Assembly: GCA_964291475.2 (NCBI GenBank)
Contig: OZ220069.1
Span: forward strand, 45,302 to 109,301
Direction: 5' to 3'
Length of the DNA stretch: 64,000 bases
Source of the DNA: DAOUKH01 sp964291475
GTDB lineage: Bacteria > Chloroflexota > Dehalococcoidia > SHYB01
Both the position numbers and the translations under genes were made by a program. The notes beneath the pieces are model-generated. The model saw only the letters and a program-made list of their open reading frames with translations. It was not told where the DNA came from and searched no databases. Shown piece by piece: positions 8,263 through 17,293 of this stretch. The number at the start of each line of letters is the position of its first letter. Position 1 is the stretch's first letter.

Positions 8263-9177
8263 CTATGCGTCCTGCACGCGCTTCTGGTATTTGTTCCTCA
8301 GGAAAATGGCGAGCGAGTTCATCGCCAGCAGGACGATGAGGAGCACCACGATGCCGGCCGCGGCCGTCTCCAGGAACGCGGTCTGCGGGCGCGATGCCCA
8401 GTTGAAGATCTGAATCGGGAGCACGGTGAAGGGGTCGAGCGGCCCCTGCCAGAACCCGTCGCTGCCGGGAACGAAGGCGATGAAGGTCAGCGCCCCCATG
8501 ATGAGGAGCGGCGCCGTCTCGCCGATGGCCCGCGACATCGAAAGGATCGTGCCCGTCAGGATGCCGGGAAAGGCGTAGGGCAGGATCGTCGTCTGCATCA
8601 CCTGCCACTTGGTTGCCCCAAGGCCGTAGGCCGCGGTGACCAGCGAGTTGGGCACCGCCCGGATCGCCTCCCGCGACGCGATGATCGTGATCGGCAGGAT
8701 CAGCAGCGTCATCGTCAGGGCGCCGGCGAGCACGCTGCGGTCGAGGGCGAACCACCGCACGAAGACGGTGAGCCCCAGAATGCCGTAGACGATGGAGGGG
8801 ACGCCCGCGAGGTTGGCGATGTTGGTCTGGATGATGTCGGTGAAGCGGTTCTTGGGAGCGTAGTGCTCGAGGTAGAGCGCCGTCCCCACGCCGAGCGGGA
8901 AGGAAAAGAGCGCGGTGAAGGCCATCACCCACACGGTGCCCATGAGGGCGGAAAGGATGCCGGCGCGCTCGGCGAACCGCGAGGGATAGCTGGTGATGAA
9001 GTCCCAGCTCAGGCGGGGGAAGCCGTCGGTAGAGACGTCGATCAGCAGGGTCGCCAGCACCACGATCCCGATGCCGGTGGCGATGATCGCCAGCGTCAGG
9101 AAGAGCCGGCCTTGGAGCTTCCTCGACGAGAGGTTGGCCCCCATGCCGGCGGTCGCGCCGATCGTGCTGAAAGCCAT
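8263..9177 (-). CDS. pstA: Phosphate ABC transporter permease PstA
   Basis: 304 residues with about six membrane segments. The loop after PLLIMGALTF and the EAA-type region with GLGATKWQVMQ are typical of the PstA half of the phosphate channel. Its ATG shares one base with the stop of pstC (TAATG), so the permease halves are translated together. It pairs with PstC in the cytoplasmic membrane. Confidence 0.95.
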   Translation of the reverse strand: MAFSTIGATAGMGANLSSRKLQGRLFLTLAIIATGIGIVVLATLLIDVSTDGFPRLSWDFITSYPSRFAERAGILSALMGTVWVMAFTALFSFPLGVGTALYLEHYAPKNRFTDIIQTNIANLAGVPSIVYGILGLTVFVRWFALDRSVLAGALTMTLLILPITIIASREAIRAVPNSLVTAAYGLGATKWQVMQTTILPYAFPGILTGTILSMSRAIGETAPLLIMGALTFIAFVPGSDGFWQGPLDPFTVLPIQIFNWASRPQTAFLETAAAGIVVLLIVLLAMNSLAIFLRNKYQKRVQDA

Positions 9178-10124
9178 TAGTAGCTCTCCCTGAACCGCCG
9201 GACGATGAAGTGGCCGAAGACGTTCATCGCCAGGGTGATGACGAAGAGCACCAAGCCGACGGCGAAGAGCGTCTTGAATTCAATCGTGCCGTGGGGCGCT
9301 TCACCCATGCTTGTCTGCACCATGTAGGCCGTCATCGTTTGGACGCTGTCGAGCGGCGTCGCCGTGACGTTGGGCGTGGCGCCGGCGGCGAGGGTCACGA
9401 TCATCGTCTCGCCCACGGCCCGCGAGATGGCCAGGATGAACGCGGCGATGATGCCGGAGAGCGCGGCGGGCACCACCACGCGCACCGCCGTCTCGAACTT
9501 GGTGGCGCCCAGCGCGTAGGCCCCGTTCCGCAACGTCTGCGGCACGGAGACCATCGCGTCCTCGCTGATCGAGGCCACCATGGGAATGATCATCACCCCG
9601 ACGACGAGCCCCGCCGAGAGCGCGTTGAAGATGTTCGCGTCCGAGAACAGGAACCGCACGATCTCCGGTGTGACGAAGGTCAGGGCGAAGAAGCCGTACA
9701 CCACCGTCGGCACGCCGGCCAGCACTTCGAGGACCGGCTTGATCGTCCGCCGCAACCGTTCCGGGGCGTATTCGGCCAGGAAGATCGCCGTCAGCAGGCC
9801 CACCGGAAGGGCGAACGCCGCGGCGATGGCCGAGACCATCAGCGTGCCGGTGATGAGGGGCCAGATGCCGAACGCTTGGGGGATGAACCGGGGCGTCCAA
9901 CGGGTGTCGAAGAGGAAGTCGGCGAGCGAGACCTCGCGGAAGAAGCTGATCGCCTCGGTCAGCAGCGAGACGACGATGCCGATCGTGGTGAGGACCGAGA
10001 TCAGCCCCATCCCCAGAAGGATCTTGGGGATGACCGCCTCTTCCCACGTCCGCTTCGACCGCTTCCACTGCGCCGCGTGCGACGAGCGGAATGCCTCGCC
10101 GATGGGGGTGGAATCCGTAGCCAG
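9177..10124 (-). CDS. pstC: Phosphate ABC transporter permease PstC, probable CTG start
   Basis: The first in-frame ATG (10008-10010) gives 277 residues and removes the cytoplasmic N-terminus that PstC proteins have. The frame stays open upstream and encodes a plausible tail (FRSSHAAQWKRSKRTWEEA) leading into the first membrane helix. There is no ATG, GTG or TTG in that extension. A CTG at 10122-10124 lies 6 nt after a perfect GGAGGT Shine-Dalgarno (10131-10136), so it is the likely start and gives 315 residues. The EAA-type loop ALGATKFETAVRVV is present. It is the first gene of the operon, and no pstS gene lies next to it. Confidence 0.9.
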   Translation of the reverse strand: MATDSTPIGEAFRSSHAAQWKRSKRTWEEAVIPKILLGMGLISVLTTIGIVVSLLTEAISFFREVSLADFLFDTRWTPRFIPQAFGIWPLITGTLMVSAIAAAFALPVGLLTAIFLAEYAPERLRRTIKPVLEVLAGVPTVVYGFFALTFVTPEIVRFLFSDANIFNALSAGLVVGVMIIPMVASISEDAMVSVPQTLRNGAYALGATKFETAVRVVVPAALSGIIAAFILAISRAVGETMIVTLAAGATPNVTATPLDSVQTMTAYMVQTSMGEAPHGTIEFKTLFAVGLVLFVITLAMNVFGHFIVRRFRESY

Positions 10125-10169
10125 CGCGTGACCTCCGCGAGCCGAAGCTCCGCGTACCGTAGAAGCGCC

Positions 10170-10210
10170 GTGTTAACGGCGTGTTAACGTCCGTCTAAAA
10201 CCGCGTTAAT
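10170..10210 (-). promoter_or_regulatory. Pho-box-like array, four units at 11-bp spacing
   Basis: TTAAC at 10173, TTAAC at 10184, CTAAA at 10195 and TTAAT at 10206 (plus-strand reading) are spaced exactly 11 bp apart. On the sense strand of pst this gives direct repeats of the GTTAACACG type. Response regulators of the PhoB/PhoP family bind such 11-bp direct repeats in tandem. The array lies about 50 nt before the pstC start, where a phosphate-starvation activator would act. Confidence 0.75.
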
Positions 10211-10215
10211 CTTCT

Positions 10216-10640
10216 CGCTGGAGCCCCCACAAACCTCTCCCCCTCTGAGGGAGACTGAGAGAGGGCACGCGCCCGCAGGGCGCGCCGGAGAGGTGGTGCG
10301 GGGCGGTCCCCTCCGGATCTCTTCTCCCGTGGGGAGAAGATTGAGATGAGGGGCCCCCTGCCAACCGCCACTGCCTATCCAACCCTGTCCGCGGTCGATG
10401 CCACGCATCCCCCGTAGGGGCGACCCTTGTGGGCGCCCACTCTCGACAACCACCAACGTCCCTTCAAGGCGCCCCTACCCACTTCTCCGGGGTGGGGCAT
10501 GACTCTAACCCTCCCCCGCAGGGGGAGCACCTTAAGCCTCTCCCCCTTTGGGGGAGACTGAGAGAGGGCCGGGGTGGGGTGGTCTTCACCCTCTCCCGCC
10601 GGGAGAGGGTTGGGGTGAGGGCGGAGGGTGGGGGGGAGTG
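10216..10640. repeat. Composite of dispersed GC-rich repeat modules
   Basis: The gap upstream of the pst operon contains at least three copies of the CTCCCC...GGGGAGA hairpin module. It also has a GGCGCGCC block, a CTTCTCCCGTGGGGAGAAG palindrome near 10320 and a GGGGCGACCCTTGTGGGCGCCC block near 10415. Nothing in it looks like coding sequence. Any upstream pstS would have to lie beyond this segment, but rpsO and pnp follow instead. Confidence 0.8.
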
Positions 10641-10720
10641 CGCCAACGTCTATAGAGCCGCCGGCGCCGGTTACGCAAGAGTCTCCAGTGGGGGAGATCC
10701 AAGGCCGCGCGGCCTCTCTC

Positions 10721-10848
10721 GTGGACGTTCGTGGAAGTTGGTGAGCGTTCGTGAGCGTTGGTGAGCGCTTTTGGCGCGGGCCACTTCTGTTGGCCGCTCA
10801 TGAAAGTCGTGAACGTTGGTGAACGTTCGTGAGCGCTCGTGAGCGTTT
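10721..10848. repeat. Two arrays of five 10-bp tandem repeats
   Basis: Units of the form GTGAGCGTTC or GTGAACGTTG repeat with an exact 10-bp period at 10721-10770 and again at 10799-10848, with about 28 bp between the arrays. The period is close to one DNA helical turn, so each unit presents the same face. No gene is seen here. The arrays could be a multi-site protein-binding region, or just a minisatellite. Confidence 0.8.
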
Positions 10849-11018
10849 GGGACACCGGCTACTCTGTTGCGCGGCGTTGGGTGGGACGCCGTTGGCCGCG
10901 ATCTTGTCACGATTTGCCGGCGGCTACGCTATCTTCAGCGCGTTTCGGCCGCGGTTGCGCCACATCTCGACGACGATTGCTCACGGTCCACGCGCGGTGA
11001 GCGCCCGCCATCGCGCGC

Positions 11019-11047
11019 TTGACACGCCCGCCGCGCGGGGCTACCAT
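11019..11047 (+). promoter_or_regulatory. Sigma-70-type promoter of candidate RNA A
   Basis: A perfect -35 TTGACA (11019-11024) is followed after 17 bp by a -10-like TACCAT (11042-11047). Transcription would start near 11054, immediately before the palindrome at 11054-11067. The first annotated gene downstream is rpsO, which has its own -10 at 11360. Confidence 0.6.
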
Positions 11048-11053
11048 CAAGTG

Positions 11054-11067
11054 AGAACGTACGTTCT
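11054..11067. promoter_or_regulatory. GAAC-N4-GTTC palindrome (LexA-like operator)
   Basis: The 14 bp from 11054 to 11067 form a perfect palindrome with the core GAACGTACGTTC. This fits the Gram-positive type SOS box (GAAC-N4-GTTC). It overlaps the expected start of transcription of the promoter at 11019. The only other match noticed in the window is at 42768-42779, in the same position relative to another promoter. Binding by LexA is an inference. Confidence 0.55.
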
Positions 11068-11084
11068 TGGCGGGGACACGGGCC

Positions 11085-11330
11085 ATCGTTCTGCGGACGC
11101 GCAGGAGACGCGCCCACTGTCCCGGCGGGTGGCCGGGGAGCGGCCGGAATTGCCCCGCGGACGCGCGGGAGACAGGGCCCTTTGCCCCGGCGGGCGGCGG
11201 GAGCGGCCCAATGCCCCGCGGACGCGCGGGAGACAGGGCCGTTGCCGCGGCGGGATTGCGCGGAGGCCCCCTCGCGTGGCTGAGCGAGGGCTCCCGCTGG
11301 GGGCGCGTCTCTTCACCTTCTCCCTGGGAA
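11085..11330 (+). ncRNA. Candidate structured RNA A with repeated hairpins
   Basis: Three related units, about 61-63 nt apart, each hold a hairpin followed by GAGAC(A/G). The stems are CTGCG-GACG-CGCAG (11091-11104), CCCGCG-GACG-CGCGGG (11154-11169) and the same again at 11215-11230. Each of the last two is followed by AGACAGG, a second small hairpin and GGCGGG. The stem sequences change while pairing is kept. A larger nested hairpin follows at about 11264-11320 and then a pyrimidine-rich stretch. The related element at 42580-42818 has no ribosomal gene downstream, so this is unlikely to be only an rpsO leader. No known RNA family is recognised. Confidence 0.5.
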
Positions 11331-11356
11331 GACGGAAGAGAAATACCCGTCGCGTG

Positions 11357-11365
11357 TGGTATAAT
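11357..11365 (+). promoter_or_regulatory. Extended -10 promoter of rpsO
   Basis: TGG-TATAAT (TG at 11357, hexamer 11360-11365) is an extended -10 element. A good -35 is not seen at the right distance, as is common for extended -10 promoters. Transcription would start near 11372, leaving a leader of about 38 nt before rpsO. Confidence 0.65.
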
Positions 11366-11409
11366 CGGCGCGAAGAAAATCTGAAGCAGTACGCAAGGTG
11401 CGGGAGTAG

Positions 11410-11673
11410 TTGGACAAAGGGAAGAAAGAAGAGGTCCTCAAAGAGTACCAGCGCCATGACGGCGACACGGGCTCAGCGGAAGTGCAAGTCGCGATTCTGA
11501 CGCAACGGATCAACGACATCACCGATCACTTGCGCGAACATCGCCAGGACCACCACTCACGGCGCGGCCTATTCAAAATGGTTGGGCGACGCCGTCGGCT
11601 GCTCCGCTACGTCCACAAAGAGGACGTAGGTCGGTACCGGACGCTCATCCAGCGGCTCGGTCTCCGGAGATAG
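11410..11673 (+). CDS. rpsO: Ribosomal protein S15
   Basis: 87 residues from TTG 11410, preceded by CGGGAG. It carries the S15 pattern HDGDTGSAEVQVAILTQRI, LREHRQDHHSRRGL and a basic C-terminus ending in LGLRR. S15 binds the three-way junction of 16S rRNA helices 20-22 and nucleates the platform of the 30S subunit. It precedes pnp, the common bacterial rpsO-pnp order, with a hairpin between them. Confidence 0.97.
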   Translation: MDKGKKEEVLKEYQRHDGDTGSAEVQVAILTQRINDITDHLREHRQDHHSRRGLFKMVGRRRRLLRYVHKEDVGRYRTLIQRLGLRR

Positions 11674-11706
11674 ACCTCGCTCCGATTGCGGGGTCTTCTT
11701 CTTTTC
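11673..11706 (+). terminator. Hairpin between rpsO and pnp
   Basis: GACCTCGC (11673-11680) pairs with GCGGGGTC (11688-11695), allowing one G-U pair, around a 7-nt loop. TTCTTCTTTT follows. This looks like a Rho-independent terminator or attenuator that limits read-through into pnp, or a processing site as in other rpsO-pnp operons. Confidence 0.7.
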
Positions 11707-11745
11707 ACCTGATTCGCCCCTCCCCTCAGGAAGGAATGTATTCGC

Positions 11746-14064
<2,319 letters not shown>

Positions 14065-14090
14065 TCCCGCCAACCGACGTTGTACGGATA

Positions 14091-14126
14091 AGAAGGGGCG
14101 CTCCAGAGCGCCCCTTCTCTTTGTCT
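14091..14126 (+). terminator. Rho-independent terminator of pnp
   Basis: A perfect 12-bp stem, AGAAGGGGCGCT (14091-14102) with its complement at 14107-14118, has a 4-nt loop CCAG. A CTTTGTCTT tract follows. It lies 27 nt after the pnp stop. Confidence 0.88.
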
Positions 14127-14189
14127 TCCGGCGGAGAGGTTTGTGTGAGTGGGGAGCAGCGCCCCGCGGGCGCTCGCGCGGCTAGCGGC

Positions 14190-15340
14190 GCGGGCCCTCT
14201 CTCAATCTCCCCCAGAGGGGGAGAGGCCGGAAGGCCCCGGGGCGATTCGCGAATCGCCCCTACAGGGGAGGAGAGAAGGCCCCGCCCGCACCCCTGGGCG
14301 ATCACAAGGGTCGCCCCTACGGGTGGGCATGGAAGTGCCGGCTGTCGATGGCCGTTGGCGGCCGGCGGGGGCCCCTCATCTCAATCTTCTCCCGTGGGGA
14401 GAAGAGGAAGACCTCCCCACGCCACCCCTCCGGCGCGCCCGTTGGGCGCGCGCCCTCTCTCAATCTCCCCCAGATGGGGAGAGGCCGGAAGGGACGGGCG
14501 ATTCGCGAATCGCCCGTACAGGGGAGGAGAGAAGGCCCCGCCCGCCCGCCTGAGCGATCACAAGGGTCGCCCCTACGGGTGGGGCATGGAAGTGCCGGCT
14601 ATCGATGGCCGTTGGCGGCCGGCGGGGGCCCCTCATCTCAATCTTCTCCCGTGGGGAGAAGAGGAAGACCTCCCCGCGCCGCCCCTCCGGCGCGCCCGTT
14701 GGGCGCGCGCCCTCTCTCAAATCTCCCCCAGAGGGGGAAGGGACGGGCGATTCGCGAATCGCCCCTACAGGGGAGGAGAGAAGGCCCCGCCCGCAGCCCT
14801 GGGCGATCACAAGGGTCGCCCCTACGGGTGGGGCATGGAAGTGCCGGCTATCGATGGCCGTTGGTGGCCGGCGGGGGGCCCCCTCATCTCAATCTTCTCC
14901 CGTGGGGAGAAGAGGAAGAGCTCCCCGCGCCACCCCTCCGGCGCGCCCGTTGGGCGCGCGCCCTCTCTCAAATCTCCCCCAGATGGGGAGAGGCCGGAAG
15001 GGACGGGCGATTCGCGAATCGCCCCTACGGGGGAGGAGAGAAGGCCCCGCCCGCACCCCTGGGCGATCACAAGGGTCGCCCCTATGGGTGGGGCATGGAA
15101 GTGCCGACTATCGATGGCCGTTGGCGGCCGGCGGGGGGGCCCCTCATCTCAATCTTCTCCCGTGGGGAGAAGAGGAAGACCTCCCCGCGCCACCCCTCCG
15201 GCGCGCCCGATGGGCGCGCGCCCTCTCTCAAATCTCCCCCAGAGGGGGAGAGGGAAGACCACCCCATTCCACCCGTTTTCCAACCAGCGGCGGGGGTTTT
15301 GTAAAGGTCTCCAGAGGGAGAGAGGTTGAAGGGGCGGGCG
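14190..15340. repeat. Tandem array of about four 255-bp repeat units
   Basis: Each unit contains, in order, the palindrome GGCGATTCGCGAATCGCC (starting at 14241, 14497, 14746 and 15006), a CTACAGGGGAGGAG stretch and AAGGGTCGCCCCTACGGGTG. These are followed by an ATGGAAGTGCCGGCTATCGATGG segment, the CTTCTCCCGTGGGGAGAAG palindrome, the GGCGCGCCCGTTGGGCGCGC block and the CTCCCCC hairpin. Spacings are 256, 249 and 260 bp. Units differ by scattered substitutions and short indels. Long open frames through the array are artefacts of its composition. It ends in a module (15222-15328) that recurs almost unchanged at 59695-59803. Confidence 0.92.
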
Positions 15341-15346
15341 TATAAT
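15341..15346 (+). promoter_or_regulatory. -10 element upstream of dapB
   Basis: TATAAT lies 25 nt before the dapB start, directly at the end of the repeat array. I do not see a good -35 at 17 bp; that position falls in repeat sequence. It likely drives the dapB-asd-dapA operon. Confidence 0.5.
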
Positions 15347-15371
15347 GGGAGTTCGCTGCCGGAGGCTTGCG

Positions 15372-16163
15372 TTGGCTGAGATTCGCGTTCTGATGCATGG
15401 CGCGCTGGGGAAGATGGGGCAGGCGGTCTCCGCAGGCCTTGAGCGCGAGCCCGATATCGTCGTCGCCGCCGCGGTCGACGCCGCCGCCAGCGGGGACCGC
15501 TTCGTCAACGACGGCATCGACGTGCCGTTGGCGGCCTCGATTGACGGGCTCCCCGGCGACGTGTCGGCGGCCGTGCTTGTCGACTTTTCCCACGCCGAGG
15601 CGACCCCCGGCGCGGTCGAAGCGGCGGCATCGCGCGGGATGGGCTTCGTCGTCGGCACGACGGGGCTCTCCGACGAGGCGGTGGCCGGCCTGGAGCGCGT
15701 CGCGGAGAAGTACGGCGTGGGCGGCGTCGTGGCGCCGAACTTCGCCATCGGCGCCGTGCTGATGATGCACCTCGCGCAGCAGGCCGCGCCTCATTTCGAC
15801 CATGCCGAGATCATGGAGATGCACCACGAGACGAAGATCGACGCGCCGTCGGGCACCGCGGCCACGACGGCCCGTATGTTGCACGAGGCCCGCGGCGGCG
15901 ACTTCGAGCGGAACGTCCCCGAACGGGAGACGGTGTCGGACACCCGGGCGGGGCAGTCCGGCGGCGTCACCATCCACAGTCTCCGGCTGCCCGGGGCGAT
16001 GGCACATCAAGAAGTCATCTTCGGCATCGCGGGCCAGACGCTGAGCATCCGCCACGACACCATCAACCGGGACTGCTACGTGCCCGGCATCGCGCGGGCC
16101 GTGCGCCGCGCCGCCGAGGGCAAGGGCTTCGTCTTCGGACTCGACCGGCTGCTCGGCCTCTAG
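15372..16163 (+). CDS. dapB: 4-hydroxy-tetrahydrodipicolinate reductase
   Basis: 263 residues from TTG 15372, chosen because GGAGG (15361-15365) lies 6 nt upstream; an ATG at 15345 would sit on the -10 box. The protein opens with the dinucleotide-binding motif VLMHGALGKMGQ. It has the family signature HHETKIDAPSGTA (near residue 151), which holds the catalytic His and Lys. It reduces the DapA product with NAD(P)H in lysine and peptidoglycan precursor synthesis. asd follows after 28 nt and then dapA, so three steps of the pathway are clustered. Confidence 0.95.
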   Translation: MAEIRVLMHGALGKMGQAVSAGLEREPDIVVAAAVDAAASGDRFVNDGIDVPLAASIDGLPGDVSAAVLVDFSHAEATPGAVEAAASRGMGFVVGTTGLSDEAVAGLERVAEKYGVGGVVAPNFAIGAVLMMHLAQQAAPHFDHAEIMEMHHETKIDAPSGTAATTARMLHEARGGDFERNVPERETVSDTRAGQSGGVTIHSLRLPGAMAHQEVIFGIAGQTLSIRHDTINRDCYVPGIARAVRRAAEGKGFVFGLDRLLGL

Positions 16164-16191
16164 GACCAGATGGACTAACGGGAGAAGCGAC

Positions 16192-17211
16192 GTGGGTCTA
16201 CGCATTGCCTTCGTGGGCGCGACGGGCGCCGTCGGCGCCGAATTCCTGAAGATCGCGGACGGTTGGAGCACGCAGATCAGCGAGCTGCGCCTGCTCGCCA
16301 GCGCGCGCTCGGCCGGATCCAAGCTCACCTTCCGCGGTGAGGAGATCGAGGTGGGGGAGACGACCGCCGCCTCGTTCGAGGACGTCGACATCGCCTTCCT
16401 TTCCGCCAGCACCGCGGCGTCGAGGGAGTGGGGACCCATCGCGGTCGAGGCCGGCGCGGTCGTCATCGACGACAGCTCGGCGTTCCGGCTCGATCCCGCC
16501 GTGCCGCTTGTCGTGCCCGAGGTCAACGCGGACGAAATGGAGCGCCACCAGGGCATCATCTCGCAGCCGAACTGCACCACGGTGCCGCTGGTGATGGCGC
16601 TGCATCCGCTTCGCAACATCGAAGCGATCAAGCGGGTGGTGACCTCGACGTACCAGTCGGTCTCGGGCGCGGGCGCCGCCGCCGTGGCCGAGCTCGACCT
16701 CCAGAGCGAGCAGATCGCCGGGGGCAAGGCCACGGAGCCGGAGGTCTTTGCTCATCAGATCGCCTTCAACCTGATCCCGGCGGTGGACGTCTTCCTCGAA
16801 GACGGCTACTCGCGGGAGGAGTGGAAGATGCAGGAGGAGACGCGGAAGATACTGGGCCTGCCCGACCTTCCGTTCTCCGCGACCTGCGTCCGCGCGCCGG
16901 TCTACCAGGCGCACAGCATGGCGGCGAACATCGAGTTCGATGGGCCGGTCTCGCCGGAGGAGGCGCGCAGCGTCTTGTCGGCCGCCCCCGGCGTGTGCGT
17001 CGTGGACAACCCCGCCGAAGACCTCTACCCCCACCCGCTCGCGGCGGCGGACCGCGACGACGTCTTCGTGGGCCGCATCCGGCGCGATACGTCGGTGGAG
17101 CACGGCGTCGTCCTCTGGCTCTCCGCCGACAATCTTCGCAAGGGCGCCGCGCTCAACATGGTGCAGATCGCCGACGAGCTGGTGGCGCGGGGACTCGTCA
17201 AGCAGCCCTAA
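16192..17211 (+). CDS. asd: Aspartate-semialdehyde dehydrogenase
   Basis: 339 residues from GTG 16192, preceded by GGGAGAAG. It has the N-terminal Rossmann loop FVGATGAVG and the catalytic Cys128 in SQPNCTT. The usual His region reads RAPVYQAHS. It makes aspartate semialdehyde from aspartyl phosphate, the branch point to lysine/DAP, threonine and methionine. It sits between dapB and dapA. Confidence 0.96.
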   Translation: MGLRIAFVGATGAVGAEFLKIADGWSTQISELRLLASARSAGSKLTFRGEEIEVGETTAASFEDVDIAFLSASTAASREWGPIAVEAGAVVIDDSSAFRLDPAVPLVVPEVNADEMERHQGIISQPNCTTVPLVMALHPLRNIEAIKRVVTSTYQSVSGAGAAAVAELDLQSEQIAGGKATEPEVFAHQIAFNLIPAVDVFLEDGYSREEWKMQEETRKILGLPDLPFSATCVRAPVYQAHSMAANIEFDGPVSPEEARSVLSAAPGVCVVDNPAEDLYPHPLAAADRDDVFVGRIRRDTSVEHGVVLWLSADNLRKGAALNMVQIADELVARGLVKQP

Positions 17212-17225
17212 TCGGCGCGGTCGGC

Positions 17226-17231
17226 TATAAT
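17226..17231 (+). promoter_or_regulatory. -10 element upstream of dapA
   Basis: TATAAT at 17226-17231 lies 14 nt after the asd stop and 63 nt before the dapA ATG. It suggests that dapA can also be expressed from its own promoter. Confidence 0.5.
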
Positions 17232-17293
17232 GGGCGCCCCGCTGCTGGGCGGCCAGCCCCTAGAGCGGAAGAGACGGAGGCGTGGAGGAAGCA

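Noticed and set aside
10721..10848. Minus-strand peptide repeats (AHERSPT type) as a real protein
   Set aside because: The peptide merely reflects the 10-bp DNA repeat; the frame has no ribosome site and runs into dispersed repeats.
11085..11260. A known riboswitch (cobalamin or T-box) in the rpsO leader
   Set aside because: AGACAGG recalls part of the cobalamin riboswitch, but the other conserved parts are not found. The T-box sequence is also absent, and the element recurs away from any such gene.
10829..11500. A 223-codon open frame from 10829 across the promoter, palindrome and hairpins into rpsO
   Set aside because: It is Arg-rich, crosses two promoters, and overlaps rpsO in another frame. 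The hairpin structure explains the region better.
14190..15340. CRISPR array
   Set aside because: The units are about 255 bp and repeat as a whole, without short repeats separated by unique spacers, and no cas gene is near.
14121..15345. Long open frames on both strands through the repeat array (up to about 400 codons)
   Set aside because: They follow the 255-bp repeat unit, are low in complexity, lack start signals and occur in several frames at once. They are artefacts of GC-rich palindromic repeats.
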